A stretch of 64,000 nucleotides of DNA from an uncultured Winogradskyella sp. (GCF_947496485.1 NZ_CANMCZ010000001.1:181596-245595); one strand, 5' to 3'; counted from the first letter of the stretch, positions 7,924 through 16,986 are shown. Program-made: numbers and translations. The notes: generated by a model not told the origin, from the letters alone.

Positions 7924-8709
7924 TTACCTTAAATATACATTAGTCACCAAACGCTCTACAGTTGGGTGATCATTACCACCTGCAGGTTCTATGGTAATAT
8001 TAAGTGATTCGGCATCATCGATGTATGCCATTGTCATAATGGTTTTATCCTTAGAAATGACTCCCATATCAATCATTACTCCCTCTACATCTGCCCACAT
8101 TTGGTAGTCGTGCTCAGCGTCTAATTCTGGTAAACGTTCTGTATTAATGATGACCGACTTCGATTTATGGTTGACATAACTTACCACCTTGGCTTCTGGC
8201 AATGAGGCATTACCTTTTAGGATATATTGTTCTGTATCTGGGTTTACAATAGCATTGAAAGATGCATTATTTTCTTTTAGCTTTACATTCAAAACTTCTA
8301 TGGTTGAGTTAAGCTCTGTATTGTTCATTTCAACAATTTGCAACTGTTCTTTTACATCATTGAGTTGTGAGTACATCCAAAAACTGCCAATCATTAGTAA
8401 GCCTGCTACGCTTGCTGCAATACCAAAATAAAATTTGGTGTTATTAGTTTTCTTAAGTGTTACTACTTTCGGTGACTCTTGTGTTTTAATGTCTTTTAAA
8501 AGCTTCGATTTTACCAATGCTGGTGGAGTCACTGCATTTTCTAAACCGATAGTCTCAAAAGCTTCCTCAAGTTCATCAAAATGTGCTTTGAGTTCAGCAT
8601 CAGACACAAGCATTTTCTCAATCTGTGTGCATTGGTCTGCATTGAGTTCTCCGAGCAGATATTGCTCTAATATTCCATTTTCTAATAGCGTCTTCTTATC
8701 CATCATCAT
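7924..8709 (-). CDS. Anti-sigma factor, RskA-like
   Basis: The protein (261 residues) has an N-terminal zinc-less anti-sigma-like segment (ILEQYLLGELNADQCTQIE, residues 13-31). One membrane helix follows around residues 108-128 (FYFGIAASVAGLLMIGSFWMY), then a coiled segment and a C-terminal RskA-type extracytoplasmic domain with AEHDYQMWADVEG and TIEPAGGNDHPT. It should hold the adjacent ECF sigma factor at the membrane and release it on signal-dependent proteolysis. The start overlaps the sigma gene's stop in a run of three ATG codons, a translational-coupling arrangement. The first of the three is used here. Confidence 0.88.
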   Translation of the reverse strand: MMMDKKTLLENGILEQYLLGELNADQCTQIEKMLVSDAELKAHFDELEEAFETIGLENAVTPPALVKSKLLKDIKTQESPKVVTLKKTNNTKFYFGIAASVAGLLMIGSFWMYSQLNDVKEQLQIVEMNNTELNSTIEVLNVKLKENNASFNAIVNPDTEQYILKGNASLPEAKVVSYVNHKSKSVIINTERLPELDAEHDYQMWADVEGVMIDMGVISKDKTIMTMAYIDDAESLNITIEPAGGNDHPTVERLVTNVYLR

Positions 8710-9260
8710 AGCGCATTTAGTATTAGTAATATGAGACTTAAGGTCTTGGTATAAGTTTCTCTAACCTGTTTTAAGGCCTGGCGCACGTAAGATTTAAACG
8801 TTCCTAAAGGCACATCCATTTCTTTGTGTGCTTCTCTATGCGTTAATCCTTTAAAGTAAACGAGCTCTATGGCTTCTTTATGGTGGTCTTCTAATTTTTT
8901 AACCGCACCATTGAGTTCTAAATACTCTGCATCTATACTAATAGCATCTTCTTTATTAATATGTACACTAAAATCATCCGTTTGGATGAGCGGATCTGTT
9001 TTTCTGAGCACATTTAACGTTTTGTTTTTTGCAATGCGATACACCCAAGTATAAAAACGGCCTTTGTCAACATCGTAACTTTCAGCTTTATCCCAAACTG
9101 TCATAAAGGTATCTTGCAAAATATTTTGTGCTTTGCCTTCATCGCGAATCATTTTTATGATCACTCCATAAATCGCACCAGAATACTTATCGTATAAAAC
9201 GGATAGCGCACGCTCGTCTTTGTTTTTTAATTGTTGAATAAGTGCGTTATCGTTTTGCAT
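8706..9260 (-). CDS. ECF RNA polymerase sigma factor (SigK/RpoE-like)
   Basis: This is a group-4 sigma-70 factor. Region 2 (LYDKYSGAIYGVIIKMI, then AQNILQDTFMTVWDKA) is followed by region 4 with the helix-turn-helix YFKGLTHREAHKEMDVPLGT. The start is placed at the ATG at 9260 (184 residues, beginning MQNDNALIQQ), which fits the family length. The frame stays open to an ATG at 9311 that would add 17 residues. It is coupled to the anti-sigma gene and faces away from a fasciclin gene. The promoter it recognises is not evident. Confidence 0.88.
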   Translation of the reverse strand: MQNDNALIQQLKNKDERALSVLYDKYSGAIYGVIIKMIRDEGKAQNILQDTFMTVWDKAESYDVDKGRFYTWVYRIAKNKTLNVLRKTDPLIQTDDFSVHINKEDAISIDAEYLELNGAVKKLEDHHKEAIELVYFKGLTHREAHKEMDVPLGTFKSYVRQALKQVRETYTKTLSLILLILNAL

Positions 9261-9387
9261 TAATGTTAAAGATTTCCTAAAAGTAAAGTGTTGCTCATCC
9301 AGAGCAAACATGACTGTGTAAATATAAATGAAAGCACTTCAAAAACGAAATAAGTGTATTAATAGTTTAACTTATAATTTAAAAATC

Positions 9388-9900
9388 ATGAAAAAATTAG
9401 TTTTTATTTTAACAGCGTTTGTTGCCTTAACATTTAACCAAACTGCAACAGCTCAAAAAACAATCGTAGATGTTGCCGTAGGTAGTGAAGATTTCTCAAC
9501 TCTAGTTGCCGCTTTAAAAGCAGCAGATTTAGTAGAGGCTTTACAAGGAGATGGACCATTCACTGTATTTGCACCAACAAACAGTGCTTTTGCAAAAATT
9601 GACAAAGATGCATTAGCAAATTTATTAAAGCCTGAAAACAAATCTACATTAGCAAATATATTGACGTATCATGTTATCCCTTCAAAATTAATGGCAAGCG
9701 ATGTTGTTGCTGCATTAAAAAAAGGAGATGGAAAAGTTGAAGTTAAAGCCTTAAACGGAGCCGTGCTAACTGTGATGTCTAAAGATGGAAAAATCTGGTT
9801 GAAAGACGAAGCAGGAAATTATAGTGAAATCACTGCTACAGATGTTACAGCTGACAATGGAGTGATTCATGTTATCGATACTGTAGTAATGCCTAAATAA
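9388..9900 (+). CDS. Secreted fasciclin (FAS1) domain protein
   Basis: The start is at the ATG at 9388, giving a signal peptide (MKKLVFILTAFVALTFNQTATAQ) and a single FAS1 domain; an upstream in-frame ATG at 9328 would place 20 polar residues before the signal. The FAS1 hallmarks are present: VDVAVGSEDFSTLVAALKAA, then GPFTVFAPTNSAF (H1-type box) near residue 60, YHVIP, and NGVIHVIDTVVMP (H2-type box) at the end. FAS1 proteins act in adhesion. It is divergent from the ECF sigma/RskA-like pair, an arrangement parallel to the mycobacterial SigK/RskA-MPT70/83 locus, so control by that sigma factor is a reasonable inference. A terminator follows. Confidence 0.9.
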   Translation: MKKLVFILTAFVALTFNQTATAQKTIVDVAVGSEDFSTLVAALKAADLVEALQGDGPFTVFAPTNSAFAKIDKDALANLLKPENKSTLANILTYHVIPSKLMASDVVAALKKGDGKVEVKALNGAVLTVMSKDGKIWLKDEAGNYSEITATDVTADNGVIHVIDTVVMPK

Positions 9901-10011
9901 GTTTTTAGTGTATTGGTTAGTAATGGTATTACTGCAAGTTATTAATCATTGTTTGATTGATGTTGATTGATTAATAGCCCGCAATTTTAGTGATAAAATT
10001 GCTATGAAAGA

Positions 10012-10043
10012 AAAAGCACTTACATTTCTGTAAGTGCTTTTTT
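10012..10043. terminator. Bidirectional terminator between the fasciclin and M49 genes
   Basis: AAAAGCACTTAC and GTAAGTGCTTTT form a perfect 12-base stem around ATTTCT with a T tract on the plus strand and an A tract on the left, so it can serve both convergent genes. Confidence 0.85.
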
Positions 10044-10063
10044 GATTTTAAATGATTTCTAAC

Positions 10064-12103
10064 TTAGTTCACTACTGGTAGATGGCTATAGTTTTTACTA
10101 TAATTCAACATCTGCTGCGGGAAACCTTCTGGTTGTGTCACATTAATTGCTGTGATTTCTCCTTCATCATTCATTTTTGGTACTAGAACCGGATTTACAA
10201 AACCACTATAAGGTGCAGATGTAAATTGCTTATTACGCTCTAAAACCTCAGCGTGAACTTTCTGGTCTACTTTTACTCCATAACCTTCTACTAAAGCTTC
10301 AACTGCAGCGTAATCTCCTTCAGATTTTATACGTTGTGTTTCGCGTAATAACTGCCCAAATAATTCATGTAACTTATCGTAATCGTTAATATTAAAATAG
10401 GTCTTACCATCTCTGGTAACTTTTTCAATAACGTTGTCTTTCTTACCTTGTTCATAAGCCCAAGCCGAAACCCATTGTCTGTTACGCATGTGCGATTCTT
10501 CAACATCATCTCCAAGATTTAGACGAATTAATTGCGTCATTAAACCATTTCTAATATAACCATCGTAAGCTGCCATACCAACTTTTTTCCAATCGTCTAC
10601 CAAACCAAGTTCTTGCAACTTAGAATCATAAAGATAATATAGACCTACTAAGTCCGCTCGTCCTTCTTCTAAAGTAGATGCATAATTTTTTAATGTTTCC
10701 TTAGTCTCACCAACTCCAGGATTTAATTGCCCAGATGCATGACCTATAACTTCGTGAAGCGCTGTATGTAATTTATCAGCCTGCTTGCCATATTTTTCTT
10801 CTAATTCAAATTCTTCATCATCATGCACAAACTCTTTTAAACGTCCACTTCCACCTGCATTATTGTAAGCATTGATAATGTTTCCTAGTGAAACAGATTT
10901 ACTTCCTACTTCAGCTCTAATCCAATTGGCATTTGGTAAGTTCACTCCTATTGGAGTACTTGGAGAGGCATCACCAGCTTCACCAGCAACATTAACTACT
11001 TTGTAAGTAACACCAACAACGTTCTTCTTTTTGTGTTCGTCCATGAGCGGAGAATTATCTTCAAACCATTGTGCATTCTCAGAAAGTACAGCCATTTTTT
11101 CTGACATATCAAAATCGTTAATCTGTACAATAGTTTCGTAAGACCCTCTGTAACCTAATGGATCGTTGTATACTTCAATAAAACTATTAATATAATCAAC
11201 ATTACCAGCCGTTGCTGCTGTCCATGCGACATTATAATCATCCCAAGTTTGTAAATCTCCTGTTTTGTAGTATTTAATTAATAGTGCAATAGCATCGCCT
11301 TGTTCCTTATTCTCTGCTACACCTTGTGCTTTTTCTAGCCATTTCACTATCTCATCGATTGCAGAACCATAAAGCCCACCTGATTTGTAAACACGTTCTT
11401 TTAATACACCATTTTCTTTAACCAATTGAGAGTTTAGTCCATAAGACAATGGTCGCTTAGGATCTGGTGATGTTTTAGCTCTGTAGAAACTTTCAACATC
11501 AGCGTTAGTTACATTTGGTCCATAAAAATTTACTGCAGATAAAGCCACATTATCAACACCTTTGGCTTGATTCACTTTTTTAGAATCTTCAGTATTGAAA
11601 ATCACATCAAAAGCTTCACCTTCTAATATAGTTTCAGTCTCTGATAGTAATTCATTGAGGTAGTCTTTAGAAAATTCTGGTTTTAATTTATCGTTAGAAT
11701 AATGATGGTGAATACCATTACTAAACCATACACGCTTTAGATATACTTCAAAAGCTTTCCAATTATCTGATGCTTTGTCTCCACTATAATTTTTGTAAAC
11801 ATTTTCTAATGCTTGTCTAATTTTAAGATTGTGTCTATAGTTTTGATCCCACATAATATCGCGACCAGCTAGACCAGCTTCAGTTATATAATAGACTAAT
11901 TTTTGTTCTTTTAAGCTTAGGTTCTCCCATCCTGGAATTTGATACCTTAAAATTTTAATATCTGCAAACTGCTCAACGTTATAGTTAAACTCAGTTTCAG
12001 ACATTTTCTTAGTTTCATCTGCTACAATTTCTTTTGCTTCATCTTTACAAGAAAACGCAAATACTGCTATAAGACAAATTGTAAATATTGATTTTAATTT
12101 CAT
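10064..12103 (-). CDS. Dipeptidyl peptidase III-type zinc metallopeptidase (family M49), lipoprotein
   Basis: The start is the ATG at 12103, which opens a lipoprotein signal (MKLKSIFTICLIAVFAFSC, cysteine 19); the longer frame adds 18 residues of no family value. The 679-residue protein contains the M49 zinc signature HEVIGH near residue 450 and the second EEGRADLVGLYYL motif about 50 residues later, giving the two His and one Glu zinc ligands. DPP III enzymes remove dipeptides from the N-termini of short peptides. Bacterial lipoprotein forms like this are typical of Bacteroidota. It has its own promoter-like box, divergent from the next gene, and converges on the fasciclin gene over a terminator. 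Confidence 0.9.
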   Translation of the reverse strand: MKLKSIFTICLIAVFAFSCKDEAKEIVADETKKMSETEFNYNVEQFADIKILRYQIPGWENLSLKEQKLVYYITEAGLAGRDIMWDQNYRHNLKIRQALENVYKNYSGDKASDNWKAFEVYLKRVWFSNGIHHHYSNDKLKPEFSKDYLNELLSETETILEGEAFDVIFNTEDSKKVNQAKGVDNVALSAVNFYGPNVTNADVESFYRAKTSPDPKRPLSYGLNSQLVKENGVLKERVYKSGGLYGSAIDEIVKWLEKAQGVAENKEQGDAIALLIKYYKTGDLQTWDDYNVAWTAATAGNVDYINSFIEVYNDPLGYRGSYETIVQINDFDMSEKMAVLSENAQWFEDNSPLMDEHKKKNVVGVTYKVVNVAGEAGDASPSTPIGVNLPNANWIRAEVGSKSVSLGNIINAYNNAGGSGRLKEFVHDDEEFELEEKYGKQADKLHTALHEVIGHASGQLNPGVGETKETLKNYASTLEEGRADLVGLYYLYDSKLQELGLVDDWKKVGMAAYDGYIRNGLMTQLIRLNLGDDVEESHMRNRQWVSAWAYEQGKKDNVIEKVTRDGKTYFNINDYDKLHELFGQLLRETQRIKSEGDYAAVEALVEGYGVKVDQKVHAEVLERNKQFTSAPYSGFVNPVLVPKMNDEGEITAINVTQPEGFPQQMLNYSKNYSHLPVVN

Positions 12104-12130
12104 AGAGTTAGTAAATTTTTGGATTGTATA

Positions 12131-12138
12131 CAAATGTA
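12131..12138 (-). promoter_or_regulatory. -7 box TACATTTG for the M49 peptidase gene
   Basis: On the minus strand the sequence is TACATTTG, a perfect TAnnTTTG match, 27 bases before the ATG at 12103. No clear -33 TTTG is seen at the expected distance. Confidence 0.5.
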
Positions 12139-12165
12139 CTAATATATCACATATCATAAAATTAG

Positions 12166-12173
12166 TATCTTTG
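12166..12173 (+). promoter_or_regulatory. -7 box TATCTTTG for the 12199 gene
   Basis: A perfect TAnnTTTG match 25 bases before the ATG at 12199, back to back with the minus-strand box at 12131-12138. Confidence 0.55.
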
Positions 12174-12198
12174 GAAAACGACTAAATAAATCAATAAA

Positions 12199-13218
12199 AT
12201 GAAAATCTTAAGATATATTTTATTACTGCTGTTAATCCTTGTCATAGGGTTTTCAATTTACATCGCAGTACAACCAAATTCGTTTGAGGTGACGCGAACA
12301 AAAACTATAAAAGCTCCTCAAGCTGTAGTTTATAATAACATTATAGATTTTAAAAACTGGGAGGCTTGGAACTCTTGGGTAGAAGAAAATCCTGAAACAA
12401 AAGTTATGCTTCCTGAACTAACTAAAGGAATTGGCGGTTCTTATTCTTGGGAAGATGAAGATGGTATTGGTACTATGAAAACCTTGGCTACTACCCCTAA
12501 CTCGTCAATTACACAAGAAATGCAATTTGCTGATTTTCCAACTAATGATGTTACGTGGAATTTACAACCCAATGACGATGGTACAACCGAAGTAACATGG
12601 ACTATATCAGGAAAAGATTTACCTTTTGGTTTTAAAGCATTTGCTACTGTAATGGGTGGCATGGAAAAACAAATCGGTCCTCACTATGAACGTGGACTTA
12701 CCATGTTAGATAGCGTATTACAAGACGAGATGAAAGTTTACAGCATCAATGTTGAAGGTGTTACTCAACATAGTGGTGGCTATTATCTTTATAATACAAC
12801 CTCTTGCAAATTCAGTGAATTTGAAAAAAATATGAAGGAAATGTTACCTAAAGTGGGTGCATATGCCATGACCCATAATGTTACTATGGCTGGACCTCCA
12901 TTTATTTTATACCATAAATGGGATGAAGAAAATGATGCAGTGATTTTTTCTTGTTGTGTACCAACAAATTCTAAAATGGTTTCTAACGAGCCTGGGATTT
13001 TAACTGGTCAGCTAGCGTCATTTAGAACGGTGAAAACAGTCTTGAAAGGAAATTATGATAACCTTAAAGAAGCCTGGGAAACAACAATGAAATACATTGC
13101 TGATAATAATCTAGAAATGATAGAAGCAGGACCAATGTTAGAAACTTATATTACAGATCCTATGAGTGAACCAAATCCTGCCAAATGGATAACTGAAATC
13201 TATGTTGCTGTAAAATAA
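12199..13218 (+). CDS. SRPBCC / GyrI-like two-domain protein with an N-terminal membrane anchor
   Basis: The 339-residue protein begins with one membrane helix (YILLLLLILVIGFSIYIAV). A START-like SRPBCC domain follows (from VTRTKTIKAPQAVVYNNIIDF to about residue 175), then a C-terminal GyrI-like effector-binding domain (from about residue 185 to the end, closing TDPMSEPNPAKWITEIYVAV). Both domains form small-molecule cavities; the ligand is unknown. The arrangement is common in Bacteroidota. The stop codon shares one base with the crcB start, so the two are co-transcribed and probably translationally coupled. Confidence 0.8.
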   Translation: MKILRYILLLLLILVIGFSIYIAVQPNSFEVTRTKTIKAPQAVVYNNIIDFKNWEAWNSWVEENPETKVMLPELTKGIGGSYSWEDEDGIGTMKTLATTPNSSITQEMQFADFPTNDVTWNLQPNDDGTTEVTWTISGKDLPFGFKAFATVMGGMEKQIGPHYERGLTMLDSVLQDEMKVYSINVEGVTQHSGGYYLYNTTSCKFSEFEKNMKEMLPKVGAYAMTHNVTMAGPPFILYHKWDEENDAVIFSCCVPTNSKMVSNEPGILTGQLASFRTVKTVLKGNYDNLKEAWETTMKYIADNNLEMIEAGPMLETYITDPMSEPNPAKWITEIYVAVK

Positions 13219-13586
13219 TGAAACAACTTTTATTAGTTTTTGTAGGAGGCGGCTTTGGTAGTGTGCTACGCTTTATTATTGGTAAATGGTTAAATAGTTC
13301 TGAAAACGGAATTCCTTATGGCACCTTTGCAGCAAACATCATAGGAAGTTTACTTATTGGTATTATTCTAGGTTTAGCTGCGAAAAACGAAACGCTATCT
13401 CAAAGTCAGACATTACTTTTAGCCACAGGATTTTGTGGTGGATTCACCACATTTTCTACCTTCGCTTATGAAAATCATGTGTTTTTAAAATCAGGAGACT
13501 TTACCAGTTTTGCGCTCTATACAATTGCAAGTTTTGTAATTGGGTTTTTAGCTGTATTCTTGGGACTATATTTAGTTAAAGCTTAG
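13218..13586 (+). CDS. crcB: Fluoride channel CrcB/FluC
   Basis: This 122-residue protein has four hydrophobic segments and the FluC signature GGGFGSVLRF near residue 10 and GFCGGFTTFSTFA near residues 74-86, including the polar track and Phe residues that line the pore. It exports fluoride ions as a dual-topology dimer in the inner membrane. The start overlaps the previous stop by one base. I see no fluoride riboswitch in front of the operon. Its 3' end overlaps the convergent DUF1684 gene by four bases. Confidence 0.93.
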   Translation: MKQLLLVFVGGGFGSVLRFIIGKWLNSSENGIPYGTFAANIIGSLLIGIILGLAAKNETLSQSQTLLLATGFCGGFTTFSTFAYENHVFLKSGDFTSFALYTIASFVIGFLAVFLGLYLVKA

Positions 13587-14185
13587 TGTTTTTTGAATGC
13601 TTTAACACCAGCTTCTATTTCTGTTGCTAAATAGTTTTCTCTAGGCACTATCGGACAAGAATACTTATCGTTATAGGCACAGTATGGATTGTAAGCGGTG
13701 TTAAAATCTATAATTATTGTATCTCCTTCCGGAATTGTTGCTTCTGTATAACGTCCACCAGGATAACTTCCATTGCCATTAGTATCATCCAAAAAAGGCA
13801 AAAACAAATAGTCCTCATAGCCTTCTTTATCTAAAAGTCCTAAGTTCTGATAGATGTTGAGCTTATATTCTTTTCCTTTTAAACTGAAAGTAACCACACC
13901 ATACTTTACATAATCTGGTCGTCGTTCTGTCGTAGTTTTCATTTTAAATGGCTTAGCATCTGGCGTTAAAGTCAACTTTGCGTTTACAACATAAGTTGAA
14001 TCGAATTTATAAAAATCTAAACCTTCAAAGGTCTTTCTATCCTTATCTTTTAGTGGAGATTTTGTAGCATCCTTAAAATCTGCATTCATCTCTTTTTGCC
14101 ATTCAGTTTCACCGAGAATAGCTTGTTTTTCTTGAGCACAACTTATTGAAAAAGCAAATAAAAAAAGTAATACCAAATTCTTCAT
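13583..14185 (-). CDS. DUF1684 lipoprotein
   Basis: The 200-residue protein carries a signal with lipobox-like FSISCAQ (cysteine 16). The DUF1684 features are present: TEWQKEMNADFKDATKSPL near the start, KGKEYKLNIYQ in the middle, YEDYLFLPFLDDTNGNGSYPGGRY and the closing FNTAYNPYCAYNDKYSCPIVPREN. The function of the family is unknown. It is a single gene, convergent with crcB and overlapping it by four bases, which suggests the two transcripts interfere or are read in different conditions. Confidence 0.85.
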   Translation of the reverse strand: MKNLVLLFLFAFSISCAQEKQAILGETEWQKEMNADFKDATKSPLKDKDRKTFEGLDFYKFDSTYVVNAKLTLTPDAKPFKMKTTTERRPDYVKYGVVTFSLKGKEYKLNIYQNLGLLDKEGYEDYLFLPFLDDTNGNGSYPGGRYTEATIPEGDTIIIDFNTAYNPYCAYNDKYSCPIVPRENYLATEIEAGVKAFKKH

Positions 14186-14261
14186 TTCAAAATATTTTAG
14201 AACTCAAAAATACAACTTCTCATATTTTATTGTAGTTTTGAATCAACAATTAGATAAAATA

Positions 14262-14339
14262 ATGTTACAAACAATTAGATATACAAAGCAAACCTGTGTG
14301 ATTTCTTCGGAAAACATTCGGACGCATTATCTATTGTAG
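14262..14339 (+). other. Possible 25-codon leader ORF before the MFS gene
   Basis: An ATG-initiated frame of 25 codons (MLQTIRYTKQTCVISSENIR..., ending TAG) precedes the strong hairpin at 14369-14397 and the MFS transporter start. Only its position makes it interesting. Coding is unproven. Confidence 0.2.
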
Positions 14340-14368
14340 CTATACACATATACTATTAAACAATATTT

Positions 14369-14397
14369 AAAAGTCCGACGTTAACGTCGGACTTTTT
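14369..14397 (+). terminator. Strong hairpin with T tract 23 bases before the MFS start codon
   Basis: AAAAGTCCGACG and CGTCGGACTTTT form a 12-base perfect stem with TTAA as loop, followed by T residues. It is either the end of a short upstream transcript or an attenuator of the MFS operon. Confidence 0.75.
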
Positions 14398-14419
14398 ATT
14401 TTTATAACAACCACCAAAA

Positions 14420-15625
14420 ATGAAAACTTTATTTAAAAACTACCTCAGTACCTTCGATGGCCTTTCGAGAGAAGTATGGTGGCTGGCACTAATTACATTT
14501 GTAAATAGAGCTGGTACGATGGTCATTCCTTTTTTATCACTCTACCTTACAGATGATTTAAAGTTTACATTCACAGATGTAAGCTGGATTATGAGTGCCT
14601 TTGGATTAGGCTCTGTTGTTGGTACATGGATAGGTGGCAAACTAACAGATACTATTGGCTACTATAAAGTAATGGTGAGGAGTCTTTTAAGCACTGGCTT
14701 CCTATTTATTATACTGCAATTCTTAAATACGTTTGTTAGTGTTTGCGTTGGCATCTTTTTAGTTATGGTTGTTGCTGACACCTTTAGACCTGCAATGTTT
14801 GTTGCTATGAGTGTTTACAGTAAACCTGAAAACAAAACACGCTCAGTAACATTAATACGTTTGGCTATAAACTTGGGGTTTTCTGCTGGACCGGCTGTTG
14901 GTGGACTCATAATTACAACAATGGGTTATGGCGGCTTATTTTGGGTAGATGGTATTACTTGTATTCTGGCGACTTTACTGTTAATTAAAGTATTGAATCC
15001 ACGAGTAGCAAAACCTGTAGATAATATCATTGTTGAAAACCCTGTTTCGGTCTTTAAAGACAAACCCTTTTGGATATTCTTTATTGCTATGTTCATTTTT
15101 GGGATTATCTTTTTACAGTATTTCTCTACAATGCCATTATATTATAAAGATGTGCATTTACTCTCAGAATTTGAGATTGGAGTATTATTAGGATTAAATG
15201 GGTTTTTTATTTTCTTATTAGAAATGCCTTTAATAAAATGGTTAGAAAAAACGAGATATACCAAAATTGGGCTCATGCTTTTTGGTATCCTATTAGTAAG
15301 TATTAGTTTTTACGTACTCAATTTAACATCTTGGATTGGGGTTTTACTAATAGGTATGTTATTTATGACTATTGGAGAAATGATCGCATTCCCTTTTTCT
15401 AATGCTTTCGCAATGAGCAGAGCTGAAAAAGGAAAACAAGGCGAGTATCTCTCAATGTATGTTATGGCTTTTTCTATTGCACATATATTTGGACATAATG
15501 CAGGATTAAGGCTTGTTGACAATATAGGATATGATAACACATGGTACCTTATGGCTAGTCTTGGACTTATTGGTGTTCTACTGTTAATTTATTTGAAACG
15601 CATATTAAAACACGAAGTCATATGA
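14420..15625 (+). CDS. MFS transporter (drug-efflux type)
   Basis: This 401-residue protein has about twelve hydrophobic segments and the major-facilitator loop motif GGKLTDTIGYYKV after the second helix (around residues 72-84). The RSVTLIRLAINLGFSAGPAVGG stretch (in two halves around residues 148-169) matches motif C of drug-proton antiporters. It should export small organic compounds across the inner membrane; the substrate is unknown. The stop overlaps the start of the VOC gene in an ATGA, so MFS and VOC are translationally coupled. A strong hairpin lies just before its start. Confidence 0.85.
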   Translation: MKTLFKNYLSTFDGLSREVWWLALITFVNRAGTMVIPFLSLYLTDDLKFTFTDVSWIMSAFGLGSVVGTWIGGKLTDTIGYYKVMVRSLLSTGFLFIILQFLNTFVSVCVGIFLVMVVADTFRPAMFVAMSVYSKPENKTRSVTLIRLAINLGFSAGPAVGGLIITTMGYGGLFWVDGITCILATLLLIKVLNPRVAKPVDNIIVENPVSVFKDKPFWIFFIAMFIFGIIFLQYFSTMPLYYKDVHLLSEFEIGVLLGLNGFFIFLLEMPLIKWLEKTRYTKIGLMLFGILLVSISFYVLNLTSWIGVLLIGMLFMTIGEMIAFPFSNAFAMSRAEKGKQGEYLSMYVMAFSIAHIFGHNAGLRLVDNIGYDNTWYLMASLGLIGVLLLIYLKRILKHEVI

Positions 15626-15999
15626 ACTTAAATCAAATAACAATCTCATCACTAGATGTTGAAAAATCGACAACGTTTTATAAAGTACTAGGCTTAAACT
15701 TAATAGTTGATGCTTTGCCAAGATATGTTCGGTTAGCATGTCCTGATGGAGAATCAACGTTTTCCATTCATAGTGTTGAAGAACTTCCTAACGGGAATAA
15801 AATAACGCTATATTTTGAAGTCAATAATCTTTCTAAAACAGTTTCGGAACTGAAAGAAAAAGGTATTACTTTTAATTCTGAAATTACAGAACAACCTTGG
15901 CTATGGACTGATATACATTTGAACGATCCTGATGGACATCAAATTATTATTTATCATGCAGGAAAAAACAGAAAAAATCCGCCTTGGAGAATAAATTAG
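15622..15999 (+). CDS. VOC superfamily (glyoxalase/bleomycin-resistance-like) protein
   Basis: The 125-residue protein has the paired beta-alpha-beta-beta-beta halves of a VOC fold: ITISSLDVEKSTTFYKVLGL at the start and WTDIHLNDPDGHQIIIYHAG at the end. Candidate metal ligands include the C-terminal HLNDPDGH region. It may bind or detoxify an electrophile or antibiotic. Direct coupling to the MFS transporter suggests a shared substrate, which is inference. The next gene starts 9 bases later. Confidence 0.82.
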   Translation: MNLNQITISSLDVEKSTTFYKVLGLNLIVDALPRYVRLACPDGESTFSIHSVEELPNGNKITLYFEVNNLSKTVSELKEKGITFNSEITEQPWLWTDIHLNDPDGHQIIIYHAGKNRKNPPWRIN

Positions 16000-16008
16000 A
16001 GAAAGTAA

Positions 16009-16986
16009 ATGAATTCATCTAGTAACGACATTATAATAATTGGAGCAGGACCTATCGGAATAGCCTGTGCACTAGAATGCAAAAAACGGAATTGGGATTA
16101 TAAAGTGATTGAAAAGGGAGCCTTAACCAATTCCTTATTCAATTACCCATTGAATATGACCTTCTTCTCAACCTCCGAAAAGTTAGAAATTAATGCTATT
16201 CCATTTATAAGTAACAATTCAAAACCGACCAGAAATGAAGCCTTAGAATATTATAGAAGAGTAGCAACTTCAAATCAATTAAAAATCAGTTTATACGAAA
16301 AAGTTACAGCTATATTTAAGAAAGATAATGGTTTTGAGGTCACTTCTGATAAAGAAAAGTATAACACCAAAAAAATTATAATTGCGACTGGTTTTTATGA
16401 TATTCCGAAATTGTTGAATGTTCCAGGAGAAGATATGAATAAAGTAGCACATTACTACAAAGAGGCACATCCTTATATCATGCAAGATGTTGCTGTAGTT
16501 GGTGCTAGTAATTCTGCCGTAGATGCAGCTTTAGAGATATATAGAAAAGGAGGAAAAGTATCTATGATTGTTAGAGGTGAAGCCATAGGAGAACGTGTGA
16601 AATACTGGGTGAAACCAGATATTTTAAACCGGATTGAAGAAGGAAGTATTAAGGCCTATTTTAATTCTGAAGTTAAACATATTAAACCTAATGAAATCGT
16701 CATAAATACTCCAGAAGGAGAAGTCACTTTACCTAATGACCAAGTTTTAGCCTTAACAGGTTACAAGCCAAATTTTGAGTTTTTAAAACAAATAGGAATC
16801 ACCTATTCAAATAATAAAAAATATATACCTAATTATAATCCCAAAACCATGGAATCTAACGTTAAAGGACTCTATTTAGCTGGAGTTATTTGTGGTGGTA
16901 TGGAAACGCATAAATGGTTTATTGAAAACTCAAGAATACATGCTAAAATGATTACAAACCATATTGAAACTGAATTGAAAAAATGA
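16009..16986 (+). CDS. ypdA: YpdA-type putative bacillithiol disulfide reductase
   Basis: This 325-residue FAD/NAD(P)-dependent oxidoreductase has the FAD-binding GAGPIG at residues 12-17, a YPLNMTFFSTSEKLEI segment typical of YpdA, and the second nucleotide-binding site VVGASNSAVDAAL near residue 163. It lacks a CxxC redox pair, as YpdA proteins do. YpdA is thought to reduce bacillithiol disulfide with NADPH, and Flavobacteriia are among the bacillithiol makers. It overlaps the next gene by four bases, so thiol homeostasis and the DJ-1-like lipoprotein appear linked. Confidence 0.87.
   Translation: MNSSSNDIIIIGAGPIGIACALECKKRNWDYKVIEKGALTNSLFNYPLNMTFFSTSEKLEINAIPFISNNSKPTRNEALEYYRRVATSNQLKISLYEKVTAIFKKDNGFEVTSDKEKYNTKKIIIATGFYDIPKLLNVPGEDMNKVAHYYKEAHPYIMQDVAVVGASNSAVDAALEIYRKGGKVSMIVRGEAIGERVKYWVKPDILNRIEEGSIKAYFNSEVKHIKPNEIVINTPEGEVTLPNDQVLALTGYKPNFEFLKQIGITYSNNKKYIPNYNPKTMESNVKGLYLAGVICGGMETHKWFIENSRIHAKMITNHIETELKK

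Noticed and set aside
13100..13217. Fluoride riboswitch for crcB
   Set aside because: The start of crcB overlaps the preceding gene's stop, so no leader RNA exists there, and nothing suitable is seen before the operon.
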